Notes under the pieces: model-generated
What the model was told of the DNA's origin: nothing
The model's database searches: none
Seen by the model: only the letters and a program-made list of their open reading frames with translations
From: CAWHNT01 sp963830775
Lineage (GTDB): Bacteria > Pseudomonadota > Alphaproteobacteria > Geminicoccales > Geminicoccaceae
Direction of reading: 5' to 3'
Length of the DNA stretch: 64,000 bases
Assembly: GCA_963830775.1 (NCBI GenBank)
Contig: CAWHNT010000032.1
Coordinates: 248,001-312,000, forward strand
Program-made: the position numbers and the translations under genes
Shown here: in pieces, positions 38,104 to 46,967 of the stretch
Numbering within the stretch: position 1 is the first letter of the stretch
Layout of the letters: every line of letters begins with the position of its first letter

Positions 38104-38945
38104 CCGGCACCGACCTCCAGGATCGGGCACGGACCTGGTTCGAGACGCTGCGGGATCGGATCTGCGCCGCCTTCGAGGCGATCGAGGACGACTGCCGCCT
38201 GCCGGGCAGCGAGGGGCTTCCGCCCGGCCGCTTCGAGCGCCAGCCATGGGACCGGCCCGGCGGCGGCGGTGGCGTCATGGGCGTGATGCGCGGCCGGGTG
38301 TTCGAGAAGGTGGGCGTGAACGTCTCCACCGTCTGGGGCGAGCTCTCGCCCGAGTTCGCGAAGGCGATCCCCGGTGCCGAGGCCGAGCGGCGGTTCTGGG
38401 CCAGCGGCATCTCGCTGGTGGCCCACCTGCGCAGCCCGCACTGCCCGCCCGCGCACATGAACACCCGCCATATCCGCACCGCGCGGGCCTGGTTCGGCGG
38501 CGGCGCCGATCTCAACCCCATCTATCCGGACGAGGCCGACACCGCCGCCTTCCACGCCCGGCTCAAGGCCGCCTGCGATGCCAGCGATCCCACCTGGTAT
38601 CCGCGCTACAAGGCCTGGGCCGACGAGTATTTCTTCATCCCGCATCGGAACGAGGCGCGCGGCGTCGGCGGCATCTTCTACGACTATCTGGAAGACGACA
38701 TCGAGCAGGCCTTCGCCTTCACCCGGTCCGTGGGCGAGGCCTTCCTCGACATCTACCCGCAGCTGGTGCGCCGGCACATGGACCGGCCCTGGACGGCCGA
38801 GGAGCGACAGCACCAGCTGGTCCGCCGCGGGCGCTACGTCGAGTTCAATCTCCTCTACGATCGGGGCACGCAGTTCGGGCTGCGGACCGGCGGCAACCCG
38901 GAGGCGATCTTGATGTCGCTGCCGCCCGCGGTTGCCTGGCCCTGA
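38100..38945 (+). CDS. hemF: Oxygen-dependent coproporphyrinogen III oxidase
   Basis: 281 residues, intact. GGGGVMGVMRGRVFEKVGVN, the HMNTRHIRT segment, WFGGGADLNP, YKAWADEYFFIPHRNEARG and the C-terminal GRYVEFNLLYDRGT are conserved. The enzyme performs the two oxidative decarboxylations giving protoporphyrinogen IX under aerobic conditions, in step with the neighbouring bc1 genes that need haem. Translationally coupled to trmL. Confidence 0.96.
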   Translation: MTGTDLQDRARTWFETLRDRICAAFEAIEDDCRLPGSEGLPPGRFERQPWDRPGGGGGVMGVMRGRVFEKVGVNVSTVWGELSPEFAKAIPGAEAERRFWASGISLVAHLRSPHCPPAHMNTRHIRTARAWFGGGADLNPIYPDEADTAAFHARLKAACDASDPTWYPRYKAWADEYFFIPHRNEARGVGGIFYDYLEDDIEQAFAFTRSVGEAFLDIYPQLVRRHMDRPWTAEERQHQLVRRGRYVEFNLLYDRGTQFGLRTGGNPEAILMSLPPAVAWP

Positions 38946-38970
38946 GCCAACCACCACAGGAGCCGATCCG

Positions 38971-39507
38971 ATGGACATCAACAAGCTGCCGCCCGGGCGC
39001 AACCCGCCGCACGAGATCAACGTCCTGATCGAGGTCCCCTTGCGCTCCGATCCGATCAAGTACGAGTACGACAAGGAGAACGGCTTCATCTTCGTCGACC
39101 GGTATCTCTACACGGCGATGTTCTATCCCTGCAATTACGGCTTCATCCCGAACACGCTGTCCTTGGATGGCGACCCGGTCGACGTGATGGTGATCGGGCG
39201 GATGCCGGTGGTGCCGGGTGCGATCCTGCGCGCACGGCCGATCGGCGTGCTGATGATGGAGGACGAGGCCGGGCAGGACGAGAAGATCCTGGCGGTACCC
39301 ATCGACAAGATCACCCAGGTCCACCGCAACGTCCAGTCCTACAAGGACGTTCCGCCGATCGACCTCGCCCGGATCACCCACTTCTTCGAGCACTACAAGG
39401 ACCTGGAGCCCAACAAGTGGGTGAAGGTGCTGGGCTGGGAGGACGCCGACGTGGCGCAGCGGCTGATCCTCGAAGGCATCGCCCGCGTCAGCGCCCCATC
39501 GGCCTGA
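38971..39507 (+). CDS. ppa: Inorganic pyrophosphatase
   Basis: 178 residues from the ATG at 38971. Family I signature DGDPVDVMV with its three metal-binding Asp, YDKENGFIFVDR and FYPCNYGFIPNT match the soluble hexameric enzyme, which hydrolyses pyrophosphate. Follows hemF after 25 bases and is probably in the same transcript. Confidence 0.96.
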   Translation: MDINKLPPGRNPPHEINVLIEVPLRSDPIKYEYDKENGFIFVDRYLYTAMFYPCNYGFIPNTLSLDGDPVDVMVIGRMPVVPGAILRARPIGVLMMEDEAGQDEKILAVPIDKITQVHRNVQSYKDVPPIDLARITHFFEHYKDLEPNKWVKVLGWEDADVAQRLILEGIARVSAPSA

Positions 39508-39516
39508 GGCCGCGCT

Positions 39517-39798
39517 TCAGGACCCGACCCCGGGCTCGCCCGGGGCCAGTGCCGTGATCGAGAGGGCGTGGATGTCGGTCACGAGCAGATCGCCGGCCGC
39601 CTTGTAGACGAGGCGCTGGCGGTCGATCCGGCTGCGCCCGGCAAAGAGCGGGCTCACGAGTGCTACCCGGAAATGCGTCTCGCCGGCGGGCCGGGCCCCG
39701 GCGTGACCCGCGTGCTGCCCCGACTGGTCCTCGATCTCCAGCTGCTGGGGGCTGAGCTCCGCCTCCAGACGCCGCCGCAGCTCCGCCTGCACGCGCAT
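39517..39798 (-). CDS. BolA-family protein
   Basis: 93 residues from the ATG at 39798 with GAGGAGGG upstream. ELRRRLEAELSPQQLEIED, HFRVALVSPLFAGRSRIDRQRLVY and HALSITALAPGE are the BolA blocks. BolA proteins bind monothiol glutaredoxins with a 2Fe-2S cluster and affect iron and stress responses. The canonical Cys between the first two blocks is absent; a His (H56) sits in the ETHFRV strand. Convergent with ppa. Confidence 0.88.
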   Translation of the reverse strand: MRVQAELRRRLEAELSPQQLEIEDQSGQHAGHAGARPAGETHFRVALVSPLFAGRSRIDRQRLVYKAAGDLLVTDIHALSITALAPGEPGVGS

Positions 39799-40022
39799 TC
39801 TTCCCTCCTCGGCTCGACCGTCTCGCCTGAGCATAGCGCCCCCCGTCGCCGTCGCCGAGGCGGGCCGCTCGAAAACTGTTTATGGCTCCGTGGCCTTAAC
39901 TATTTCGCAAGCCATCCCCGCTAAATTGGCGGTAGAGCGCGGGCCTCCTGGTTCCGCGCCGAAGCAGCGGTAGCGGCGCCTCCATGCGGCCGATGCCGCA
40001 TGGCCGTGGTGTGGAGGGGGAG

Positions 40023-40454
40023 ATGTCGGTCACTCTCATCAAGGACAGGCGGGCGCCGAAGCCGGGGCGTTCCCGAGCCCAGGACGTCGACCGCTTCGTC
40101 GGCATGAAGATGCGGGAACGGCGGATCATGCTCGGGCTGACCCAGCAGCAGATGGCGGAGCTGATCGGGGTCACCTATCAGCAGGCGCACAAGTACGAGA
40201 AGGGGATCAACCGGGTCGCCGCCGGCCGGCTCTACAACATCGCCCAGGCGCTGGGCGTCGACATCAACTACTTCTTCGACGGCATGGAGGCGGAGCAGCA
40301 GTTCAAGCCGACGCCCCAGCAGCGGCTGCTGCTCGAGCTCGCGCGCAACTTCATCGGCATGCCGAGCCGCCGGCACCAGGAGGCCATGTGCAACCTGGCC
40401 CGCGCCCTGGCCAATGCCGAGATGACCGACGAGGTCGAGGCAGCCGCATCCTGA
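40023..40454 (+). CDS. XRE-family transcriptional regulator
   Basis: 143 residues. The HTH lies at about residues 30-88: RERRIMLGLTQQQMAELIGV, then YQQAHKYEKGINRVAAGRLY and LGVDINYFF. The C-terminal helix (QQRLLLELARNFIGM) differs from phage repressors and is typical of a regulator widespread in Alphaproteobacteria. The 225 bases upstream are relatively AT-rich (GAAAACTGTTTATGG, CCTTAACTATTTCGC) and probably hold its promoter. Confidence 0.85.
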   Translation: MSVTLIKDRRAPKPGRSRAQDVDRFVGMKMRERRIMLGLTQQQMAELIGVTYQQAHKYEKGINRVAAGRLYNIAQALGVDINYFFDGMEAEQQFKPTPQQRLLLELARNFIGMPSRRHQEAMCNLARALANAEMTDEVEAAAS

Positions 40455-40642
40455 GCGACGCCGCAGGCCGGGCTCACCGTCGCTTCGAGCAGGGTGGTCG
40501 GCGCCCTGCGGTTGCTCCGCCGGCAGCCCTGCCGCGACGGCATGCGGTGCTGCGGCGATAGCGGCGGCGTGAGCCGAAACGGCTGGCGAGCAGGACCGGC
40601 GCATGTCAGAAACGGGGGCGTACCACAGGGGTTGGCACCTCT

Positions 40643-41198
40643 ATGTCCAGCATACGGGTCGCGAGGTCGCGGCTCTCATGGCCCGTTCTCGTCCTTGCCG
40701 GTGTCGGCCTCATGGCATCTGCCGCCGATGCTGCGGACGAGCTTGCGCAATCCCTTGTCGGTACCTGGCGGGGGACCCTGAGCGGGAAGTCGGCGCAGAC
40801 ATCGCAGGGCGAGGTCGAGGTCGAGCTCAAGGCCGACGGGAGGGGTGTGGTGGCCCGCTGGCCGGCCCTGGACGGAACCGCCCAGTCGGCGGAGCTCGTT
40901 CCCGGCAAGCGGCCGGACGTGCTTGCCCCGGCCGCCGGCGGCTTCCAGGCCATGCTGGGCAACACCAAGGTTCCCAGACCCCCTCGAAGGCGAGCCGCTG
41001 CTCTGGGGCCGGCGCGACGAGAAGGGCTTCTACATCTACCGGCTGGAGCTTGCTGCCGACGGCAGCCTGGCTCTGGACCGTTACGCCTTCGAGCCCGGCG
41101 CCGACGGGAGCCACATGTCGTTCGGCATCAGCCGGACGGGAGCCGGTGGCGAGAGCCTGGGTGAGGCCCGGGCCGAGCTGGAGCGACAGGACCGATGA
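40643..41198 (+). CDS. Exported protein of unknown function (one frame break)
   Basis: About 184 residues. Signal peptide (SWPVLVLAGVGLMASAADA), then LAQSLVGTWRGTLSG, a lipocalin-like start, EVEVELKADGRGVVARWP and, after an extra base near 40985, LLWGRRDEKGFYIYRLELA and HMSFGISRTG. Probably an exported beta-barrel. Its stop overlaps the next gene by ATGA. No family name known to me. Confidence 0.6.
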
Positions 41199-41758
41199 GA
41201 CGTCCCCTCATGCTCGCCATCGTTGTCGCGGCAGCGGCAGCCGCCGCCTTCCTGCCGCCGGCCCAGGGGGCCGACTTCAAGCGCTTCTTCGGCACCTTCG
41301 TGGGCCGGGCCCTGGAGGCTGGGCCGGACAACAGCCCGCGCGAGGAGCGCGACATCGACCTCATGGTCAGGCCCGAGGGCAAAGTGGGCATCGCGCTCAG
41401 CTGGACCAACGTCACCCTGGTGAACGGAAGGCGCGACGTGCCGGGCGTCAAGCGCCGGGCGGACGAGGTCCGCCTGGTCCCCGCACCCGACCGGCAGTTC
41501 TTTCTGGCGCGCGCGGCCTACGACCCCTTCGCCGAGAAGCGCAGTCCCAACGTCCTGGCCGGCGATCCACTGCGCTGGGCCACGGTCGGCCAGGACGACA
41601 TCAAGGTCTACTCGCTCGTGGTCCTCGATGACGGGCGCTACGAGCTCCAGGCCTATACCCGTGCCACGACCGAGGAGGGAATGGAGCTGGAGTGGCAGCG
41701 GATCGTCGACGGCCAGCGCCTGCGCCACATGACCGGCAAGGCCGTTCGTGCCGACTAG
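41195..41758 (+). CDS. Exported protein of unknown function
   Basis: 187 residues. Signal peptide (LAIVVAAAAAAAFLPPAQG-AD), then FFGTFVGRALEAG, ERDIDLMVRPEGKVGIALSW and YELQAYTRATTEEGMELEWQ, beta-rich as in the overlapping upstream gene product. The two are translationally coupled and may act as a pair, and the TAXI-binding protein gene follows on the same strand. Confidence 0.6.
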   Translation: MRRPLMLAIVVAAAAAAAFLPPAQGADFKRFFGTFVGRALEAGPDNSPREERDIDLMVRPEGKVGIALSWTNVTLVNGRRDVPGVKRRADEVRLVPAPDRQFFLARAAYDPFAEKRSPNVLAGDPLRWATVGQDDIKVYSLVVLDDGRYELQAYTRATTEEGMELEWQRIVDGQRLRHMTGKAVRAD

Positions 41759-41858
41759 GGCTGGTCCGCGCGATCGGGACGGACGCAGGCCGGTGCCCGC
41801 TCCGGCTCCGCCCGACAACGCCGCAGCCTGCCCGGCCCCCGGGTTGCAGACATGCGTC

Positions 41859-42881
41859 GTGACGGTGGCATGTGACCGGCGCCGGGCGCTTGCGGTCCTT
41901 GCCGGCCTCTGTGCCGCCTCGGTGCCCGTGGCCACGTGGGCGGCGGACCAGGAGAACCGGTTCCTGCGGATCGGCACCGGCAACGTCAACGGCACCTACT
42001 ACCAGATCGGCGGCCTGCTCGCCGACATCGTCAGCAATCCCCCGGGCTCGCGCCCCTGCGATCGCGGCGGGAGCTGCGGCGTGCCGGGGCTGATCGCGAT
42101 CGCCCAGTCCTCGAGCGGCTCGGTGGCCAATGTCGAGGCCATCGAGCAGGGCGAGGTCGAGACCGGGCTGGCACAGAGCGACGTCGCCTACTATGCGGCC
42201 ACGGCCACGGGCCCGTTCGCCGGCCGGCCACGGGCCACGCACCTGCAGGTGCTGGCGAACCTCTATTTCGAGCATGTGCACCTGGTCGTGCGCGCCGATG
42301 CCGGGATCGGCGACGTGACCTCGCTGCGCGGCAAGCGGGTCTCGCTGGATGCGGAAGGCTCAGGGACGCTGGTCGACGCGCGGCTCGTCCTTGCGGCCTT
42401 CGGGGTCGCCGAGAGCGAGCTCGACCTCTCCTACACCCCGCTCGGGCCCTCGGTCGACCGGATGAAGGCGGGCGAGCTCGACGCCTTCTTCCTGGTGGCC
42501 GGCTGGCCGGCCCCGGCGGTGAGCGAGCTCGCCCACGATCTGGGCATCCGGCTGGTGCCGATCACCGGCCCCCAGGTCGAGGCCGTGCTGGCCACCCACG
42601 GCTTCTTCTCCAGCGACGTCATCCCGGCCGGCGCCTATCCCGGCACCGACGCCACGCCGACGATCGCCGTGGGTGCCCAGTGGTTCGTGAATCGGGAGCT
42701 GCCGGACGAGCTGGTCTACGCGCTGGCGACGGCCTTGTGGCACCCGCGCGCCCGCGAGCGGCTGGATGCCGGCCATCCGCGCGGCCGGAGCATCCGCCTC
42801 GAGACGGCGCTGACCGGGATCGCCCTGCCCCTCCACCCCGGTGCCGAGCGCTACTACGGCGAGCGCGGCCTGCGCTTGTGA
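41859..42881 (+). CDS. TAXI-family solute-binding protein
   Basis: 340 residues from the GTG at 41859; a frame-open ATG at 41748 would hide the signal peptide (RRRALAVLAGLCAASVPVATWA). The mature protein has LRIGTGNVNGTYYQIGGLLA, VANVEAIEQGEVETGLAQSD, LRGKRVSLDAEGSGT and FFLVAGWPAPA, typical of TAXI receptors of TRAP transporters. No TRAP permease lies beside it; its stop overlaps the GTG of an ABC-2 ATPase, so the receptor may serve or sense for that transporter (inference). Confidence 0.86.
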   Translation: MTVACDRRRALAVLAGLCAASVPVATWAADQENRFLRIGTGNVNGTYYQIGGLLADIVSNPPGSRPCDRGGSCGVPGLIAIAQSSSGSVANVEAIEQGEVETGLAQSDVAYYAATATGPFAGRPRATHLQVLANLYFEHVHLVVRADAGIGDVTSLRGKRVSLDAEGSGTLVDARLVLAAFGVAESELDLSYTPLGPSVDRMKAGELDAFFLVAGWPAPAVSELAHDLGIRLVPITGPQVEAVLATHGFFSSDVIPAGAYPGTDATPTIAVGAQWFVNRELPDELVYALATALWHPRARERLDAGHPRGRSIRLETALTGIALPLHPGAERYYGERGLRL

Positions 42882-43639
42882 GCCCCGCCTTCTCCGCTGC
42901 GACCGGGCCGGCGGTCGAGGTCGCGGGCTTGCGCAAGACCTATGGCGAGGTGGTGGCGGTCGCGGAGCTGAGCTTCCAGCTCCCGCGCGGTGCGACCGTG
43001 GCCCTGCTGGGTGCCAACGGTGCCGGCAAGACCACGACCATCGCCATGCTGCTGGGCCTCTTGGCACCCACGGCCGGCACCATCCGCATCTTCGGCCTGC
43101 CGATGCCGGCCCGGCGCTACCAGGTCCTGGGCCGGATCAACTTCTCCAGCCCCTATGTGGACCTGCCGCAGCGGCTCTCGGTCGAGCAGAACCTGCGCGT
43201 CTATGCCGAGCTCTATGGCCTGGCGCAGCCGCGCGCCCGGATCGCCGAGCTGGCGGCCAGCCTCGACTTCGAGCCCTTCCTGAGCCGGCCCTACGGCCGG
43301 CTGTCGGCCGGGCAGAAGACCCGGGTGCTGCTCGCCAAGGCGCTGATCAACCGCCCGGAGCTGCTGTTCCTCGACGAGCCCACGGCCTCGCTCGACCCCG
43401 ACACGGCCGACCGGCTGCGCGGCCAGCTCCAGGCCTTCCAGGCCGAGGCGCAGTCCACCGTGCTCCTGGCCTCGCACAACATGCAGGAGGTCGAGCGCCT
43501 GGCCGACCATGTGCTGATGATGAAGCAGGGCCGCCTCGTCGACCAGGGCAGCCCGCAGGCGCTGCTCGAGCGCTACGGCCGCGGCGACCTCGAGCAGGTG
43601 TTCCTGGACATCGCCCGCGACCGCCGGTCCGCCGCATGA
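42878..43639 (+). CDS. ABC-2 type transporter ATP-binding protein
   Basis: 253 residues. Walker A GANGAGKTTT, Q-loop in NFSSPYVDLPQRLSVEQN, signature LSAGQKTRV, Walker B LLFLDEPTASLD and switch His in ASHNMQEVE. Closest in type to NodI/CcmA-like ABC-2 ATPases that power export of polysaccharide, lipid or drug. GTG start overlaps the TAXI gene stop; it overlaps the permease gene by ATGA. Confidence 0.92.
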   Translation: MSPAFSAATGPAVEVAGLRKTYGEVVAVAELSFQLPRGATVALLGANGAGKTTTIAMLLGLLAPTAGTIRIFGLPMPARRYQVLGRINFSSPYVDLPQRLSVEQNLRVYAELYGLAQPRARIAELAASLDFEPFLSRPYGRLSAGQKTRVLLAKALINRPELLFLDEPTASLDPDTADRLRGQLQAFQAEAQSTVLLASHNMQEVERLADHVLMMKQGRLVDQGSPQALLERYGRGDLEQVFLDIARDRRSAA

Positions 43640-44436
43640 GGCTGGCGCTGCGCCGGATCGGCGCCATCCTGCGCCGGCATCTCTATCTGCTGCTGGGCTC
43701 CTGGCCGCGCATCCTGGATCTGGTCTACTGGCCCACGGTGCAGATGGTCTTGTGGGGCTTCATCACCAAGTTCCTGGCCGGGCAGAGCGGGCTCGTGGCC
43801 CAGGCCACCGGCATCTTCCTGGCCGCCGTCCTCCTCTGGGACTCGCTCTTCCGCGGCCAGCTCGGCGTCTCGATGGCGTTCCTCGAGGAGATGTACTCCC
43901 GCCATCTGGGCCATCTCTTCGTCAGCCCCCTGCGGCCGCACGAGTTCGTGCTGGCCGTCTTCCTGATCAGCCTGGTGCGGGTGACGATCGGCGTCGGCGG
44001 GGCCGCCCTCCTGGCCTGGCCGATCCACCATTTCTCCCTGGTCGGCACCCTGGGCTGGGCGATGATCCCCTTCTTCGCCGTCCTCCTGATGTTCGGCTGG
44101 GCGCTGGGCATCATCATCGCCGGCCTGATCCTGCGCCTGGGCATCGGGGCCGAGAGCCTGGCCTGGGCCGCGATCTTCTTCATCCAGCCCCTCTCGGGCG
44201 TGTTCTACCCGCTCTCCACCCTGCCGCAGCCGCTGCAGCATGTGGGCTGGCTCCTGCCCGCGGCCCCGGTGTTCGAAGGCATGCGGACCGTGCTGATCGA
44301 GAACCGGTTCGATGTCGGGCTCTTCCTGACCGCCGTGGGCCTGCTCGCCTGCTGGCTCGTGGTGGCGGGCGTGGTCTTCCTCCTCCTCTTCCGCAGCGCC
44401 CGCGACCGGGGGCTTCTGCTGCAAAGCGGCGAGTAG
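43636..44436 (+). CDS. ABC-2 type transporter permease
   Basis: 266 residues with six helices. DLVYWPTVQMVLWGFITKF, YSRHLGHLFVSPLRPHEF and SGVFYPLSTLPQPLQHVGWLLPAAPVFEG are standard ABC-2 membrane blocks (NodJ-like). Forms the channel with the ATPase encoded upstream. Cargo unknown. Confidence 0.9.
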   Translation: MRLALRRIGAILRRHLYLLLGSWPRILDLVYWPTVQMVLWGFITKFLAGQSGLVAQATGIFLAAVLLWDSLFRGQLGVSMAFLEEMYSRHLGHLFVSPLRPHEFVLAVFLISLVRVTIGVGGAALLAWPIHHFSLVGTLGWAMIPFFAVLLMFGWALGIIIAGLILRLGIGAESLAWAAIFFIQPLSGVFYPLSTLPQPLQHVGWLLPAAPVFEGMRTVLIENRFDVGLFLTAVGLLACWLVVAGVVFLLLFRSARDRGLLLQSGE

Positions 44437-44524
44437 CCGGCACCGATCATGCTGCCGTGCGGAACCCGCGACGGCGCTCCGGGGTTCTGGAAGCCCTGCG
44501 TTCCTCTCCGAGAAGGTAAAACCA

Positions 44525-45448
44525 ATGGCTCGAGCCTACGCGACGGACACGCCGTCGCATGTCCATACGGCGTCACACACGACCGGCATGCTCGACAATG
44601 TGCGCCGTATGTCATGGGGCGCCGTCCTGGCCGGCGTGGCTATCCTCCTCGTGGTCCAGCTCCTGCTGGCGCTGCTCGGAGTGGCGCTGGGCCTGACTGC
44701 CGTCGACCCGGCAGCCGCGGCGGCCGACAACCCGAGCCCCACCACCTTCAGCGTCACCGCCGGCGTCTACTGGGTGGCGAGCAGTCTGATCGCCACCTTC
44801 ATCGGTGCCTGGGCGGCGGGCCGGCTCGCCGGCGTCCCCGACCGCACCTTCGGCACGCTGCACGGCATCGTGACCTGGAGCGTGGCCACGCTGTTCCTCT
44901 TCTACGTCCTGACCAGCACGCTGGGCAGCCTTGCCGGCGGTGCCTACAACATGGTCACCGGCGCCCTGCAGTCCGTGGGCCAGGGTGCCCAGGGCCTGGC
45001 CGGCGGCGTGATGCAGGTCCTGCCCGACGACCTCCGCGCCCAGGCCGACCGCCTCTTCGAGCGCGGCCAGCAGCAGGCGCAGGAAACGGGCCAGGAGGCG
45101 CAGCAGGCAACCGGCACCACCAACACGGCCGATGCCGTGCGCCGGGTCGTGACCGGTGTGCGCGAGGGTGCCTCGCCGCAGGACCGGCAGGCGGCCGTCA
45201 ACCTGATCGCCCAGCAGGCCGGCATCCCGCCCGAGGAGGCCGACCGCCGCCTGGCCGAGTTCCAGAACAGCTACCGGCAGGCCCTGACCCAGGCCCAGGA
45301 CCAGGCACGCCAGACCGCGCAGGCCGCCAAGGAGACCGTCTCGCAGGCGGCCTACTGGTCGGTCGGCGCTCTTCTCCTCGGCCTCCTGGTCGCGGCCATC
45401 GCCGGCCGTGCGGGCACGCCCGACCCGGACCGCTACGCGAGCTACTGA
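44525..45448 (+). CDS. Membrane protein with amphipathic coil (PhnA-like)
   Basis: 307 residues. Helices at about 31-58 (WGAVLAGVAILLVVQLLLALLG split) and 79-135, then a long Gln/Ala-rich segment (about 160-275) with heptad-like character, and a last helix (SVGALLLGLLVAAIAGRAG). Rhizobial homologues are loosely called PhnA-like; the function is not established. It follows the ABC genes after 88 bases. Confidence 0.7.
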   Translation: MARAYATDTPSHVHTASHTTGMLDNVRRMSWGAVLAGVAILLVVQLLLALLGVALGLTAVDPAAAAADNPSPTTFSVTAGVYWVASSLIATFIGAWAAGRLAGVPDRTFGTLHGIVTWSVATLFLFYVLTSTLGSLAGGAYNMVTGALQSVGQGAQGLAGGVMQVLPDDLRAQADRLFERGQQQAQETGQEAQQATGTTNTADAVRRVVTGVREGASPQDRQAAVNLIAQQAGIPPEEADRRLAEFQNSYRQALTQAQDQARQTAQAAKETVSQAAYWSVGALLLGLLVAAIAGRAGTPDPDRYASY

Positions 45449-45467
45449 GGTCGGCTCTTCGGCTCCC

Positions 45468-45500
45468 GTCCCCTCTCCCGTCGTCCGGCGGGAGAGGGAC
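45468..45500 (+). terminator. Hairpin after the membrane protein gene
   Basis: GTCCCCTCTCCCG pairs with CGGGAGAGGGAC with one bulged C, 19 bases after the stop and just before the convergent gene end at 45520. No T tract; may serve both directions. Confidence 0.45.
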
Positions 45501-45519
45501 AGGGGTGCTTCCTGAGACT

Positions 45520-46308
45520 CTAGGGCCCTTGGGCCCGAGGCGTTGGCGGCTCGCCCGGGGCGGCGTTCCTCAACAGGCGCAGAGCCTCGATGGCGCGGGC
45601 CTGCTCGTAGCTCGGCAAGGTGCAGGGGCCCGGCCGCGGCGTGCGGCGGGTCCGCCGTCCAGTCCGGTCCTCTGACGGCTCGACCGGGGCATCGGCCGGG
45701 CGGGGATCGTCCGCACCGCTTTCCGCGGCCGCTTCGGCACCTGCATCCGCAGCAGCCTCCTCCGCCACCACGGCCGCATGCACCACCGCATGCTCATGCG
45801 CCAGCTCACCGCAGAGCCGGTCCTCGACGCGCTGCATGGCGCGAAGGTCCGGGTCATCGGACGGGTAGACCGGACGTGGCGAGGTGCTGGGCGTGCGCGA
45901 GGCCGGTGCCGGCCGGGCGTCACGCTGGCTCGCAGCGATCACGCCGTCCGCCAGCGTGCGGGCCGGGTCCTTGCCCATCCGCTCCTGCAGAATGACGAAG
46001 GTGGCGACCCGCACGTCACCCAGGGCCGTGGCCTCCATCAGGAGGTGGCGGGCGAGCTGGGTGAGGATGCGGCGCTGCTCGTCTTCGGGCATGGCGTGGA
46101 GGGCTCGGTAACCTTCCACGAGCGCCTTGAAGTCGGGTTCGGCGACGAGGGTCTCGACCTCGGCTGCTCCCATCCCCTCCAGCCGTGCCACCTGGGCGGG
46201 CGTGAGGCCCATGGAGAGCTTCTGGCCCATGCGGCGGTCCCGGGCCGTGACGCGGGCGAAGGGGCGGTTCAGGCCCTTGCGGGTGGCGTAGGAGGCGGTG
46301 GCGAGCAT
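45520..46308 (-). CDS. Unknown family, helix-turn-helix-like, copy 2
   Basis: 262 residues, intact, paralogue of the protein at 30237-30969 and useful for correcting that copy. Shared blocks: ATRKGLNRPFARVTARDRR, MGLTPAQVARLEGM, EDEQRRILTQLARHLLME, ALGDVRVATFVILQERMG, and the C-terminal AIEALRLLRNAAPGEPPTP. The linker is longer and rich in Ala, Glu and Pro. No catalytic motif. DNA binding is a guess from the helical pattern. It lies at the edge of a lower-GC island. Confidence 0.65.
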   Translation of the reverse strand: MLATASYATRKGLNRPFARVTARDRRMGQKLSMGLTPAQVARLEGMGAAEVETLVAEPDFKALVEGYRALHAMPEDEQRRILTQLARHLLMEATALGDVRVATFVILQERMGKDPARTLADGVIAASQRDARPAPASRTPSTSPRPVYPSDDPDLRAMQRVEDRLCGELAHEHAVVHAAVVAEEAAADAGAEAAAESGADDPRPADAPVEPSEDRTGRRTRRTPRPGPCTLPSYEQARAIEALRLLRNAAPGEPPTPRAQGP

Positions 46309-46314
46309 GGCGGA

Positions 46315-46343
46315 CAGATAGCGGAACGATGATCATATTTCAA
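46315..46343 (-). promoter_or_regulatory. Promoter placed for a leaderless transcript, copy 2 of duplicated family
   Basis: On the minus strand TTGAAA (46343-46338), 17 bases, TATCTG (46320-46315), then six bases to the ATG at 46308. TTGAAA matches the -35 consensus at five of six positions. Same spacing as before copy 1, although the sequences otherwise differ. Confidence 0.55.
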
Positions 46344-46419
46344 GGTTTTTCATCCTGTCGTTAGGTATCATCCCTTTGGCGAACCTTACGCAGTCATCTC
46401 TCCTAGGGAGACATTCGCA

Positions 46420-46661
46420 CTAGTTCGGGATACCGGGAACTGGCTCCATCATTCGCCTCGCCTCGGCTCGGATTGCCTCAAGGTCGCGCTGGAGTAGGTC
46501 AAGCTCCGCCTCAAGCTCGGAAAGCGAGCGGCATTCGGAGGCCAAGATGGCGCGCCCTTCAGCATCTCCTGTCCAGGCTGTCACGGCGATCCACATCCGT
46601 GGCTGCCGAGGTGCCCAGTCGCCCCCCGGGAAGTGTCCATCACAATCTCAAACGCTGGCAT
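46420..46661 (-). CDS. Small protein in low-GC island, helical C-terminus (one frame break)
   Basis: About 80 residues. MPAFEIVMD, then after an indel near 46637 FPGGDWAPRQPRMWIAVTAW, then ASECRSLSELEAELDLLQRD, a charged helix, ending at TAG 46422-46420. Reading resumes cleanly, so I treat it as one gene. Its ATG overlaps the end of the preceding small gene. Unknown family. Confidence 0.45.
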
Positions 46662-46967
46662 CGTCTTCTGAGCACTCGCACGTTTGCCATAAGGTATAAA
46701 GGTCTGCGCTCCGTCCGAATGCACTGTAACTGAAGTCGTAGAGCCCGGTCAGGATCACGGCGTCGTAAACCCGCGGGGCCGACTTTAAGGTTCCGTCAGA
46801 AAGTTCAACAAATCTGTCGGGCGAAAACATGGAGAAGTCGTACTGGATTTCGGATGCGCTGGCGTATGTTTTTCGTCTTCTCTTTCCAGTCGTTCCCAAA
46901 CTCTGGCTTTCAGTTTCCTTCTTACCCGCACAAGGAAGTCGTCCAGCATGACAACTATTCGGTTCAT
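46648..46967 (-). CDS. Small protein in low-GC island (one frame break)
   Basis: About 106 residues. MNRIVVMLDDFLVRVRRKLK and WERLERE, then after an indel in an A run near 46874 TYASASEIQYDFSMFSPDRF, SAPRVYDAVILTGLYDFSY and DLYTLWQTCECSEDDASV. AT-rich codons differ from the surroundings. No family recognised. Overlaps genes on both sides by a few bases, as in a compact operon. Confidence 0.45.
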
